Source: Tepidiphilus olei (lineage in GTDB: Bacteria; Pseudomonadota; Gammaproteobacteria; Burkholderiales; Rhodocyclaceae). Taken from it: a DNA stretch of 64,000 nucleotides. The first letter of the stretch is position 1. Each line of letters starts with the position of its first letter. This document shows positions 19,012-27,698 of the stretch, piece after piece. A model generated the notes under the pieces. The model was not told the DNA's origin and ran no database searches. It worked only from the letters and a program-made list of their open reading frames with translations. Location: positions 62,001-126,000 of the forward strand of contig NZ_SBHO01000003.1 in NCBI RefSeq assembly GCF_006980705.1. The letters run 5' to 3'. The translations under genes were made by a program, and so were the position numbers.

Positions 19012-20241
19012 TCATGCACTGGATTCGTGCGATTCGGCCTTTGGTATGCACTTTTCTGGTGCAATCTCGACGAAGAGTCGGATCGTGGCGAGATCGGGGT
19101 GGCGCTGGCGCAGGGATTCGAGCTGGGAAAAAAGCGCCGTTCGATCCGCGGCAAGCAGGAATGGCGCCTGTTCGGCCGGGATCTGTAGGTCGAGATGGGT
19201 ACGCCCACCCTGGTAGTGCAGGATGATCCAGTCTGGGGTGGCGGCAGCGAAAGCGGGCAGTGCGCGTAGCTCTTGCACCAATTCGGTGCGATCGGTGAGG
19301 GCTTGCATCTGCCCGGGCGGACGGGTCATGTCGTTTTCGTGGTCGACGTGGATCAGCGCATCGTCGAGGTGGGGGAAGCGTTCCTTGAGGCGGGCAAATA
19401 CGAGGTCGGCCACGCGGTGACCTTCGGAGACCGACAGGCGAGGAGCGACCTGGATGTGCGCATCCAAGAGGATGCGGTCGGCCATGCGCCGCGTGCGGAT
19501 CTGGTGCAGATCCTCGACGCCGGGGGTGGTACGGATCGCTTCGGCGATGCGGGCGACTTCTTCCGGATCGAGCCCGGTGTCGACGAGCTCGCGCACCGCT
19601 CGGTAGGCAAAGCGTACGCCCATGGAGGCGATCATGAAGCCGACGAGCGCGGCGGCCAGGAGTTCGAGAAAACGGTAGCCGGCGAGGCTGCCGCCGATGC
19701 CGATCGCCACGACGAGCGAGGAGGCGGCATCCGAGCGGGCGTGCCAGGCGGCGGCCTCCAGCACCTGCGCCTTGAGGGCGCGTCCGCGGCGGCGTAGCCA
19801 GTGATACATTCCTTCTTTGGCGAGCAGTGTGATGAGCGCCATGACGAAGGCCGCGGTTTCGATCGGCGGGGCGTGCTCGAGCGTCTGTAGCCGCATGCCC
19901 GCCGCCCACAGGAAGCCGCAGCCCACTCCCAGCAGTACGAGCCCGAGAACGAAGCTGGCAAACGTTTCGAAACGCCCGTGTCCGTAGGGATGGTTGTCGT
20001 CGGGCGGAGCGCCGCCGCTGCGCCCGGCCCAGCTCACCATGGCGTCGGTGGTGAGGTCGGCGAGGGTATGGATTGCATCGGCCACGAGGCTGAACGCGTT
20101 GGCGGCTAGCCCGATGAGGATCTGCAATATGGCCAGGATGGCGTTGATGGCCATGGCCGTGAGACTGGCGCGGGCGATGGCGTTGCCGCGCATCCGCGCT
20201 GCGTTGGGCAGTGGAGGCGGTATACTAGATTCGGAGCTCAT
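19012..20241 (-). CDS. Cation diffusion facilitator family exporter
   Basis: A 409-residue inner-membrane divalent-cation/proton antiporter of the CDF family. About six transmembrane helices (30-220) carry the metal-site patterns DAIHTLADLTTD and HARSDAASS, and a cytoplasmic ferredoxin-like domain follows (VEDLHQIRTRRMADRILLDAHI). Unusually, about 100 residues follow that domain (from about 310) and look like a second alpha/beta module. The metal cannot be decided; Zn, Fe or Mn are possible. The gene is divergent from rhodanese with almost no gap. Confidence 0.88.
   Translation of the reverse strand: MSSESSIPPPLPNAARMRGNAIARASLTAMAINAILAILQILIGLAANAFSLVADAIHTLADLTTDAMVSWAGRSGGAPPDDNHPYGHGRFETFASFVLGLVLLGVGCGFLWAAGMRLQTLEHAPPIETAAFVMALITLLAKEGMYHWLRRRGRALKAQVLEAAAWHARSDAASSLVVAIGIGGSLAGYRFLELLAAALVGFMIASMGVRFAYRAVRELVDTGLDPEEVARIAEAIRTTPGVEDLHQIRTRRMADRILLDAHIQVAPRLSVSEGHRVADLVFARLKERFPHLDDALIHVDHENDMTRPPGQMQALTDRTELVQELRALPAFAAATPDWIILHYQGGRTHLDLQIPAEQAPFLLAADRTALFSQLESLRQRHPDLATIRLFVEIAPEKCIPKAESHESSA
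19015..19063 (-). promoter_or_regulatory. Two NtrC enhancer sites upstream of glnA
   Basis: TGCACTTTTCTGGTGCA (19047-19063) closely matches the NtrC consensus TGCAC(C/T)-N5-(T)GGTGCA, and a weaker copy TGCACTGGATTCGTGCG lies at 19015-19031. Their centres fall about 97 and 129 bases upstream of the predicted start, similar to the enhancer spacing of enteric glnA. Both sites overlap the 3' end of the neighbouring metal-transporter gene. Confidence 0.8.
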
Positions 20242-20251
20242 GGAGGACGCC

Positions 20252-20704
20252 GTGGGAAATCTGCACGATATTCTAGCGCTTGCCGGCGAGCGCGCCGAGC
20301 GCTTCGGCCTGCCCTACGCCGGGGCTTTGACGCCCACCGAGGCGTTTCTGGTGTGGCAAGCGGCGCCCGGCGCGGTACTCGTCGATTGCCGTACCCGCGC
20401 CGAGTGGGATTGGGTAGGCCGTATTCCCGGTGCGGTGGAGATCGAATGGCTGCACTATCCCGACTTGATGCCGAATCCCGATTTTCTCACCCACCTTCGG
20501 GCCCAGGTCGACCCCGAGTCCTTGGTGATGTTCTTGTGTCGCTCGGGTGGCCGTTCCGATCAGGCGGCGCGTGTGGCTACGGCGGCGGGTTTTACTTCGT
20601 GTTACAACGTGCTCGAAGGTTTCGAGGGCGCGAAAGACGCCGCCGGGCATCGCGGAACGGTGGGGGGATGGAAGTTCCACGGCCTGCCGTGGGTGCAAAG
20701 TTGA
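20252..20704 (+). CDS. Rhodanese-like sulfurtransferase
   Basis: A single-domain rhodanese of about 150 residues. The active-site loop CRSGGRSD with catalytic cysteine is intact, and the front part has VLVDCRTRAEWDWVGRIPGA. I chose GTG 20252 because GGAGG lies six bases before it; ATG 20240 in the same frame would add four residues and overlaps the divergent CDF start. It precedes nadA by 25 bases, so it may supply sulfur for cluster assembly, but that is inference. Confidence 0.88.
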   Translation: MGNLHDILALAGERAERFGLPYAGALTPTEAFLVWQAAPGAVLVDCRTRAEWDWVGRIPGAVEIEWLHYPDLMPNPDFLTHLRAQVDPESLVMFLCRSGGRSDQAARVATAAGFTSCYNVLEGFEGAKDAAGHRGTVGGWKFHGLPWVQS

Positions 20705-20729
20705 ATCGATGCCCTTTGGGAGGGAGGAG

Positions 20730-21842
20730 ATGACGACGATTCTCGAGAAAGCCTTGCCGTTCGCGCCCTACGCGGCGATGAGCGACGAGCAGGCGCAGGA
20801 GCGCATCCTTGCGGCGCGATCGCGCTTGGGCGAAGAGGCGGTGATCCTGTGCCACCACTACCAGCGCGCCGACGTCTATCGGCACGCCGATCTCACCGGC
20901 GATTCGCTCAAGCTCGCCCGGCTCGCCGCGCAGACTTCCTCGCGTTACATCGTTTTCTGCGGCGTGCATTTCATGGCCGAGGTCGCGGATATCCTGTCGC
21001 AGCCCGAGCAGGTGGCGATCCTGCCGGATCTGGCCGCCGGTTGTTCCATGGCCGACATGGCCGATCTCGCCAAGGTGACGCGCGCCTGGCGGGAACTGGG
21101 CGAAGTGCTCGATGGCGATCCGGCCGAGGTCTATACGCCGGTCACCTACATCAATTCCGCGGCCGATCTCAAGGCCTTCTGCGGTCGTCACGGCGGCATC
21201 GTGTGCACCTCGACCAACGCGCCGCACATCATGGAGTGGGCTCTGGCGAGACGCCCCAAGCTCCTCTTCTTCCCCGACCAGCATCTGGGGCGCTGGACCG
21301 GCTACAAGCGCGGTATCCCGCTGGAGGACATGCTGGTGTGGGATCCCGATCTGCCTTACGGCGGTTTGACGCCGCAGCAGATTCGGCGGGCTACCATCCT
21401 GCTGTGGAAAGGGCACTGCTCGGTGCATCAGATGTTTACCAAGGCGCAGATCGATCGCTGGCGGGCCAAGCATCCGCACGGCTACGTCATTTCGCACCCC
21501 GAGTGCGCCTTCGAAGTGTGCCTGGCTTCCGACCACGTCGGTTCGACCGAATTCATCCAGAGCACGATCCGCGTCGCCCCGGCGGGCACCGAATGGCTGG
21601 TGGGCACCGAGTTCAACCTGGTCAGTCGTCTGGCCGAGGAGATGGCGCCGCAGGGCAAGACCGTGCAGTTCATGGGGGGGGTGGTGTGCATGTGCTCGAC
21701 GATGCAGCGCATCGATCCGCAGCACCTCGCCTGGACGCTCGACAATCTGGTGCAGGGGCAAGTGGTCAATCGCATCGCCGTGCCCGAGGAGACGGCCCGA
21801 TGGGCGAAAGTGGCGCTGGAGCGCATGCTGGCAGCCACATGA
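20730..21842 (+). CDS. nadA: Quinolinate synthase A
   Basis: NadA condenses iminoaspartate with dihydroxyacetone phosphate to quinolinate in NAD synthesis and needs a 4Fe-4S cluster. The 370-residue protein has the three-fold repeat architecture with CHHYQRADVYRHADLTGDS, FCGVHFMAE, CTSTNAPH and GGVVCMCSTM containing cluster cysteines. ATG 20730 is preceded by an excellent GGGAGGGAGGAG site. nadB and nadC are not in the window. Confidence 0.96.
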   Translation: MTTILEKALPFAPYAAMSDEQAQERILAARSRLGEEAVILCHHYQRADVYRHADLTGDSLKLARLAAQTSSRYIVFCGVHFMAEVADILSQPEQVAILPDLAAGCSMADMADLAKVTRAWRELGEVLDGDPAEVYTPVTYINSAADLKAFCGRHGGIVCTSTNAPHIMEWALARRPKLLFFPDQHLGRWTGYKRGIPLEDMLVWDPDLPYGGLTPQQIRRATILLWKGHCSVHQMFTKAQIDRWRAKHPHGYVISHPECAFEVCLASDHVGSTEFIQSTIRVAPAGTEWLVGTEFNLVSRLAEEMAPQGKTVQFMGGVVCMCSTMQRIDPQHLAWTLDNLVQGQVVNRIAVPEETARWAKVALERMLAAT

Positions 21843-21892
21843 GTGGTTTGCTGGCGGAGCAAAAAAAGGGGCGACGTTGGCTAGGAGGGGCG

Positions 21893-22702
21893 ATGCACGC
21901 GCCCTTTACCGCTTCGGAGCGTCTCCTCCGTCCCGGCATCCACCGATCGGTGGCGCTGCGCGTGGTGAGTTACAACATCCACAAAGGCTGGGGGCCTTTC
22001 AACCGACGTCTGACCATCGCCGAGATGCGCGAGGCGCTGCATGGTCTCGACCCCGACCTCGTGCTGCTCCAGGAAGTCCAGGGGGTGCATATTGGGCACG
22101 CGCTGCGCCATGCCCACTGGCCGGCGCAGCCGCAGCATCACTATCTCGGGGCCGAACGTTGGCCCGAACGCATCTACGGCGGCAACCGTTTTCACGAGCT
22201 GGGACATCACGGCAATGCGGTGCTCTCGCGCTTTCCGGTCCAGGATTGGGCCAATCACGACGTCTCGGCGCATCGTTGGGAGAGTCGCGGCATCCTGCAT
22301 TGTGCCGTGGCGCTGCCGCACGGCGCGGTCTTGCATGTTTTTTGCGTGCATCTCGGGCTCAGGGCACGCTGGCGGCGCCAACAGCTCGAGCGGCTGCGTG
22401 AGCTGATCGCCGCCTTGCCTCTGCAGGCGCCGGTCGTCGTGGGCGGGGACTTCAACGACTGGGGTCGAGCGGCGGAAGAGCTCCTTGCTCTGCCCTTGGG
22501 TTTGCAGGATGCTTTTACCGCTGCCGGACGCCGCGCGCCGCCGCGGACCTATCCCGCGCGCGGTCTGGCGATCGGCCGGCTCGACCGGCTCTACGTGCGC
22601 GGCGGTACGGTGCGTGAAGCGCACGTGCTGCGCGGGCGTCCTTGGTCGCGTCTCTCGGATCATCTCCCGCTCGTGGTCGACCTCGACCTGGACGTTCGAT
22701 GA
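21893..22702 (+). CDS. Endonuclease/exonuclease/phosphatase (EEP) family protein
   Basis: About 269 residues of the EEP fold, related to YbhP. Key motifs are present: SYNIHKG, LLQEVQG, NAVLSRFPV, VVVGGDFNDW and SDHLPLVVDL, giving the metal-binding Glu and the catalytic Asp/His. The substrate may be a phospholipid head group or nucleic acid; genes of this kind often pair with the cardiolipin synthase that follows here. GGAGGGG precedes ATG 21893; an alternative start at 21839 overlaps the nadA stop. Confidence 0.85.
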   Translation: MHAPFTASERLLRPGIHRSVALRVVSYNIHKGWGPFNRRLTIAEMREALHGLDPDLVLLQEVQGVHIGHALRHAHWPAQPQHHYLGAERWPERIYGGNRFHELGHHGNAVLSRFPVQDWANHDVSAHRWESRGILHCAVALPHGAVLHVFCVHLGLRARWRRQQLERLRELIAALPLQAPVVVGGDFNDWGRAAEELLALPLGLQDAFTAAGRRAPPRTYPARGLAIGRLDRLYVRGGTVREAHVLRGRPWSRLSDHLPLVVDLDLDVR

Positions 22703-22741
22703 GTGCGCCGTGCGGCTGCCTCCCCGCCTGAGGGCTCGCCG

Positions 22742-23926
22742 ATGGCCCTGGACTTCCTGCCCGGTAACCGTCTGGAACTGCTGGAGAACGGTGCGGAATT
22801 CTTCCCGGCGCTGCTGCAGGCGATCGATGAGGCCCGCGAGGAAGTGCAGCTCGAGACCTACATCTTCGAGTGCGACGAAATCGGCGAGGCGGTGCTCGCG
22901 GCGCTGGTCAGGGCAGTGGCCCGGGGCGTGCGCACTCGTCTCCTGGTCGATGGCTTCGGCAGCCGTGATTTTGTGCTGCAGCGGATGCACGGCGTGGCGG
23001 CCGCGGGCGTGGAGGTCGAAGTCTATCGCCCGCTGCGTGGCCCCTGGTTCATCCCGCGGCGCCATCGATTGCGGCGCCTGCACCGCAAGCTCGTCTGTTG
23101 CGACGGACGCGTCGCGTTCGTCGGCGGCATCAACATCCTCTCGGATTTCACTCGTCTGCCCGGGCGCCGGACCCGCCAACCGCGATGGGATTACGCCGTG
23201 CGGATCGAGGGGCCGCTCGTGCGTTCGGTGCAGCAGGCGATGCGCCGCCTGTGGCGCCTGGTCTACTGGACCAACGTCAAGCGCCGTCCTCCCCCTGAGC
23301 CTCGCCTCACGGCAGCCCCGAGGATCGACCCAGCCGGACCCCATCGCGCCGCCCTGGTGCTGCGCGACAACTGGCGCCATCGTCACGACATCGAGCACGC
23401 CTATCTGCAGATGCTCGCGCGTGCCCGCGAAGAGGTCTGGATCGCCTGTGCCTACTTCTTTCCCGGCAAACGCTTTCGCCGGGCGCTGGCGGCCTGCACG
23501 GCGCGGGGCGTGCGGGTGCGCCTCGTCCTGCAGGGGCTGAGCGATCATCCCATCCTGTCGCAGGCCACGCGCGCCCTCTATCCCTGGCTGCTGCGCCATG
23601 GCATCGAACTATGGGAATATCATGCCACCGAGATGCACGCCAAGGTGGCGGTGTTCGACGGTCGTTATTCCACGGTGGGCTCGAGCAACATCGATCCCTT
23701 CAGCCTCTTCATGGCGCGCGAGGCCAACGTCTGGGTGGATGACCCGGGGTTCAGCAAAGATCTGCGTGCACGGATCGAGCGGCACGTGGCGCAGGGCGCG
23801 GTGCGGCTCGACGAAGAGGGGTTCGCGCGGCTACCCCGCTGGCGCAAGGCTTTGAGCTGGGTGGTGCTCGGCTGGGTGCGCCTCATCATCGGTTGGGCGG
23901 GCTATACGCGCGACATGGAGGGGTGA
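22742..23926 (+). CDS. clsB: Cardiolipin synthase, ClsB-like phospholipase D family
   Basis: A 394-residue enzyme with two HKD motifs: HRKLVCCDGRVAFVGGIN (about residue 115) and HAKVAVFDGRYSTVGSSNID (about 300). It lacks the two N-terminal membrane helices of ClsA, like ClsB. It makes cardiolipin by transphosphatidylation at the inner membrane; a basic, Trp-rich amphipathic C-terminus may mediate attachment. It follows the EEP gene by 39 bases, matching the ybhP-clsB pairing of enterobacteria. Confidence 0.92.
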   Translation: MALDFLPGNRLELLENGAEFFPALLQAIDEAREEVQLETYIFECDEIGEAVLAALVRAVARGVRTRLLVDGFGSRDFVLQRMHGVAAAGVEVEVYRPLRGPWFIPRRHRLRRLHRKLVCCDGRVAFVGGINILSDFTRLPGRRTRQPRWDYAVRIEGPLVRSVQQAMRRLWRLVYWTNVKRRPPPEPRLTAAPRIDPAGPHRAALVLRDNWRHRHDIEHAYLQMLARAREEVWIACAYFFPGKRFRRALAACTARGVRVRLVLQGLSDHPILSQATRALYPWLLRHGIELWEYHATEMHAKVAVFDGRYSTVGSSNIDPFSLFMAREANVWVDDPGFSKDLRARIERHVAQGAVRLDEEGFARLPRWRKALSWVVLGWVRLIIGWAGYTRDMEG

Positions 23927-23965
23927 AATTGGTATCATTGCACTTTTCCGCGACCTGTACCGACC

Positions 23966-25042
23966 ATGACGATTCTCGTGACCGGCGGCGCCGGCTTCAT
24001 CGGCAGCAACTTCGTGCTCGACTGGCTCGCGCGCCATGACGAGCCCCTGGTCAACCTCGACGCCCTCACCTATGCGGGCAATCTGGAGAACCTCGCCTCG
24101 CTCAAGGGCGATCCGCGCCATGTCTTCGTACACGGCGACATCGCCGATCGGGACCTCGTGCGCTCTCTGCTCGAACGGCACCGGGTGCGCGCCGTGGTGC
24201 ATTTTGCCGCCGAATCGCACGTCGATCGCTCCATCCATGGGCCCGAGGCTTTCGCGCGCACCAACGTGCTGGGCACCGTGCGGCTGCTGGAGGCGGCGCG
24301 GGCCCATTGGGAAGGGCTGCCCGAGCCCGAGCTCTCGGCCTTTCGCTTCATCAACGTCTCCACCGACGAAGTCTATGGCTCGCTCGGCCCGGACGATCCG
24401 CCCTTCACCGAGACTACGCCCTACGCGCCCAATTCGCCTTACGCGGCGAGCAAGGCCGGGGCGGATCACTTCGTGCGCGCCTTCCATCACACTTATGGTC
24501 TGCCGACGATCACCACGAACTGCTCCAACAACTACGGCCCCTACCAGTTCCCGGAAAAGCTCATCCCGCTGTGCCTGACGCGCGCGCTCGCCGGCGAGCC
24601 GCTACCCATCTACGGCGACGGGCAGCAGGTGCGCGACTGGCTCTACGTGGGCGATCATACGGCCGCGCTCAGGCGCGTGCTGGAGGCGGGCCGGCCGGGG
24701 CAGACCTACAACATCGGCGGCTGGAACGAGCGCACCAATCTCGAGGTGGTGCACACCTTGTGCCGCTGGCTCGATGCGCTCGCGCCGCGCGCCGACGGCC
24801 GCTCGTACGCCGAGCAGATCACTTTCGTCACCGATCGTCCGGGACATGACCGGCGTTACGCGATCGATGCGCGCAAGATCGAGCGCGAGCTCGGTTGGCG
24901 ACCGGCGGAAACGTTCGATACCGGCATCGAAAAAACGGTGCGCTGGTATCTCACGCACCGCGACTGGGTCGAGCACGTCACTTCCGGCGCGTATCGCGAG
25001 TGGCTCTCGCGCCACTACGGCGCCGCTTTGTCGGCGCAATGA
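23966..25042 (+). CDS. rfbB: dTDP-glucose 4,6-dehydratase
   Basis: The second step of dTDP-rhamnose synthesis. The 358-residue SDR enzyme has GGAGFIGSNF at the N-terminus for NAD, the STDEVYGSL region with the catalytic Asp-Glu, and YAASKAGADHFV with the Tyr-x3-Lys pair. It opens an rfbBDAC run whose members overlap by four bases each, so they are co-translated. A TATCAT element lies near 23933 in the short gap after clsB. Confidence 0.97.
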   Translation: MTILVTGGAGFIGSNFVLDWLARHDEPLVNLDALTYAGNLENLASLKGDPRHVFVHGDIADRDLVRSLLERHRVRAVVHFAAESHVDRSIHGPEAFARTNVLGTVRLLEAARAHWEGLPEPELSAFRFINVSTDEVYGSLGPDDPPFTETTPYAPNSPYAASKAGADHFVRAFHHTYGLPTITTNCSNNYGPYQFPEKLIPLCLTRALAGEPLPIYGDGQQVRDWLYVGDHTAALRRVLEAGRPGQTYNIGGWNERTNLEVVHTLCRWLDALAPRADGRSYAEQITFVTDRPGHDRRYAIDARKIERELGWRPAETFDTGIEKTVRWYLTHRDWVEHVTSGAYREWLSRHYGAALSAQ

Positions 25043-25965
25043 GCGAGGCCTCCATCCTCTTGCTGGGCGCGAGCGGTCAGCTCGGCTGGGCACTCGCCCC
25101 GCTCCTGGCGCTGCAGGCCCCGCTCGTCGCCCCTTCACGCGCCGAGCTCGATCTCGGCGATGCGGCGGCCCTGCGGGCGCGGCTCGATGCCCTGCGCCCT
25201 CAGGGCATCGTCAATGCCGCGGCCTACACCGCGGTGGATCGGGCCGAGACGGAAACGGCGCTCGCCTGGCGGCTCAACGCCGAAATGCCCGGAGAACTCG
25301 CCCGCTGGGCCGCGGCGCACGGTGCCTGGCTCATGCACTATTCCACCGACTACGTCTTCGACGGTACGGGGCAGCGCCCTTGGCGCGAGGACGATGTGCC
25401 CCGGCCGGTGAACGCTTATGGCCGCAGCAAGCGTGCCGGCGAAGCATTCGTGCTCGAAAGCGGCGCCCGTGCACTCATTCTGCGGGTGAGCTGGCTCTAC
25501 GGGCTGCACGGAGCCAATTTCCTCAAAACCATGCTGCGCCTGGGCGCGAGCCGACCCGTGGTGCGCGTGGTGGCGGACCAGGTGGGCGCACCCACCGGCA
25601 CCGGGCTCGTTGCCGCAGTGAGCGCCGAGCTGGTGCGCCGGCTGCGCAGCGCGCCCGATACCTGCCCCACTGGTCTCTACCACCTCGCGCCCACCGGTGA
25701 GGCCAGCTGGTACGACTACGCTGCCTTCGTTTTCGAGCGTGCGCGCGCGGCCGGCTGGCCACTCGTGCTCGAGCGCCTCGAGCCGATCGCGAGCGCCGAC
25801 TATCCGACCGCGGCCCCGCGCCCGGCCAATTCCCGGCTCGACACCACGCGGCTTGCCACCACCTTCGGCCTGCGGCTGCCGCCCTGGCAGGACGAGGTGG
25901 CACGTACGGTGGCCGTGCTCGCCGAGCCGCTGTCCCTTCTACCCCCATTGATGCAGAAATCATGA
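25039..25965 (+). CDS. rfbD: dTDP-4-dehydrorhamnose reductase
   Basis: The last step to dTDP-L-rhamnose. The 308-residue SDR protein has [10 protein letters not shown] for cofactor, [21 protein letters not shown] and the YGRSKRAGE Tyr-x3-Lys pair. ATG 25039 overlaps the rfbB stop; the longer upstream extension is a shadow of rfbB. Confidence 0.97.
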   Translation: MSEASILLLGASGQLGWALAPLLALQAPLVAPSRAELDLGDAAALRARLDALRPQGIVNAAAYTAVDRAETETALAWRLNAEMPGELARWAAAHGAWLMHYSTDYVFDGTGQRPWREDDVPRPVNAYGRSKRAGEAFVLESGARALILRVSWLYGLHGANFLKTMLRLGASRPVVRVVADQVGAPTGTGLVAAVSAELVRRLRSAPDTCPTGLYHLAPTGEASWYDYAAFVFERARAAGWPLVLERLEPIASADYPTAAPRPANSRLDTTRLATTFGLRLPPWQDEVARTVAVLAEPLSLLPPLMQKS

Positions 25966-26861
25966 ATTCGACTTCTTCCCGCAAGGGCATCATCCTCGCC
26001 GGCGGTTCCGGCACCCGGCTCTATCCCTCGACGCTCGCCGTCTCCAAGCAGCTGCTGCCGGTCTACGACAAGCCGATGATCTACTATCCGCTGTCTACCC
26101 TGATGCTCGCCGGCATCCGCGACATCCTGGTGATCTCCACGCCCCAGGACACGCCGCGTTTCGCCCAGCTCCTGGGTGATGGCAGCGCCTGGGGGTTGTC
26201 CCTGTCCTACGCCGAGCAGCCCTCGCCCGACGGACTCGCGCAGGCGTTCCTCATCGGCGAAACCTTCCTTGCCGGCGCCTCTTCGGCCCTGGTGCTGGGG
26301 GACAATCTCTTCTATGGCCACGACCTGCCGCAGCTCCTCGTCGCGGCGAATGTGCGCGAGCAGGGCGCCACCGTCTTCGCCTATCACGTGCAGGATCCGG
26401 AGCGCTATGGCGTGGTTGCATTCGACGCCACCGGGCGCGTGGTCGACATCGAGGAGAAGCCCATCCGCCCCAGATCGAACTATGCCGTCACCGGGCTCTA
26501 CTTTTACGACGGCAGCGTGGTCGAGCGCGCGCGGGCGCTGCGCCCCTCGGCGCGCGGTGAGCTCGAGATCACCGACCTCAATCGCAGCTACCTGCAGGAA
26601 GGGCGGCTCGCGGTCGAACTCATGGGACGCGGCTATGCCTGGTTCGATACCGGCACGCACGATTCGCTGCTCGAGGCCGGGCAGTTCATCGCCACCATCG
26701 AACGGCGCCAAGGGCTGAAAATCGCCTGTCTGGAAGAAATCGCCTGGATGCAGGGCTGGATCGACGATGCGGGGCTCCTGCGTCAGGCCGAACGGCTGGG
26801 CAAGAGCGGCTACGGACGCTATCTGCGCCAGCTGCTCGACCAGGGGCGGGGGGCGGCATGA
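25962..26861 (+). CDS. rfbA: Glucose-1-phosphate thymidylyltransferase
   Basis: RfbA activates glucose-1-phosphate with dTTP, the first committed step of the rhamnose pathway. The 299-residue protein begins with the nucleotidyltransferase signature [20 protein letters not shown] followed by [17 protein letters not shown], and has GDNLFYG and the Asp in [13 protein letters not shown]. Start overlaps the rfbD stop by four bases. The product is feedback inhibited by dTDP-rhamnose in known family members. Confidence 0.97.
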   Translation: MNSTSSRKGIILAGGSGTRLYPSTLAVSKQLLPVYDKPMIYYPLSTLMLAGIRDILVISTPQDTPRFAQLLGDGSAWGLSLSYAEQPSPDGLAQAFLIGETFLAGASSALVLGDNLFYGHDLPQLLVAANVREQGATVFAYHVQDPERYGVVAFDATGRVVDIEEKPIRPRSNYAVTGLYFYDGSVVERARALRPSARGELEITDLNRSYLQEGRLAVELMGRGYAWFDTGTHDSLLEAGQFIATIERRQGLKIACLEEIAWMQGWIDDAGLLRQAERLGKSGYGRYLRQLLDQGRGAA

Positions 26862-27412
26862 TGCGAGCGATGGCGCTCGAGATTCCCGAGGTGATCCTGC
26901 TCGAGCCGGTGGTGCACGGCGATGCGCGCGGCTATTTCTTCGAGGCCTACAATCGGCGCGCGTTCGTTGCCGCCACGGGGCTCGAGGTCGACTTCGTACA
27001 GGACAACGAATCGCGCTCGCGCCGCGGCGTGCTGCGCGGCCTGCATTATCAACTGCCGCCGCACGCGCAAGGAAAGCTGGTGCGCTGCACCGAGGGGGCC
27101 GTGTTCGACGTGGCCGTCGACCTGCGCCGCAGCTCGCCCACGTTTGGGCGCTGGGTGGCCACCGAACTCTCCGACGAGAACAAGCGCCAGCTGTGGATTC
27201 CGCCCGGTTTCGCCCACGGGTTTCTCACCCTCAGCGAGCATGCGCGGTTGCTCTACAAGACGACCGACTATTACGCGCCCCAGTGTGACCGGTCGCTACG
27301 CTACGACGACCCGACGCTGGCGATCGCCTGGCCGGATCTGGGGATGGAGCCTCTCGTTTCCGACAAGGACCGTGCGGCGCCGTTCTTAGCCGCGGCCGAG
27401 TGTTTCTCCTAG
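26858..27412 (+). CDS. rfbC: dTDP-4-dehydrorhamnose 3,5-epimerase
   Basis: A 184-residue cupin epimerase: [18 protein letters not shown] with the catalytic region, [14 protein letters not shown], and a late tyrosine in [10 protein letters not shown]. It ends the rfbBDAC operon. The stop TAG (27410-27412) overlaps the first bases of repeat copy A, so the repeat landed exactly at the gene end or supplies its stop. ATG 26858 overlaps the rfbA stop; ATG 26870 is an alternative. Confidence 0.96.
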   Translation: MMRAMALEIPEVILLEPVVHGDARGYFFEAYNRRAFVAATGLEVDFVQDNESRSRRGVLRGLHYQLPPHAQGKLVRCTEGAVFDVAVDLRRSSPTFGRWVATELSDENKRQLWIPPGFAHGFLTLSEHARLLYKTTDYYAPQCDRSLRYDDPTLAIAWPDLGMEPLVSDKDRAAPFLAAAECFS

Positions 27413-27557
27413 GGAAACGCTGAATAATTGGCTGCGCGGGCGAATCGCTGCGTTGCGCGGTGCTCGCTCCCTCGCCTATCTACTCGATATGTCTCGGTCG
27501 CTGCGCTCCGTGCGCCTTGCGCTTCATCCCGCTCGCTCATTTCTTCAGCGTTTCCCT
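27411..27557. repeat. 145-bp repeat with inverted ends, copy A
   Basis: The ends are perfect 14-bp inverted repeats, AGGGAAACGCTGAA (27411-27424) and its complement (27544-27557). The interior contains GCTGCGCGG, GCGGTGCTCG and TATCTACTCGATATGT. It aligns without gaps to copy B at 36467-36610. Small size, inverted ends and no protein suggest a MITE or a palindromic intergenic repeat. It sits between the convergent rfbC and M23 peptidase genes; the remaining 140 bases to 27698 show no recognisable feature. Confidence 0.75.
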
Positions 27558-27698
27558 GGAGCGCGGCGAATAGCCTACCGAGAGAACGCAACGCTGCCCG
27601 GATGCCCGCCCGTCCTTGCGACGGGAGAGCAGCCCACCGCGCTTCGGGCGCTCGACCTTGGCGCCGCTCGCACGGGCCGCTTCCCGCGCGTTCCCGGT

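Noticed and set aside
20849..22702. A 617-codon frame that seems to fuse an Arg/Ala-rich protein to the EEP enzyme
   Set aside because: Its first 340 codons are an alternate frame of nadA; only the part from about 21893 is a real gene.
27558..27698. Possible tRNA-like GGTTCAATC near 27690
   Set aside because: No acceptor or anticodon stem can be formed around it.
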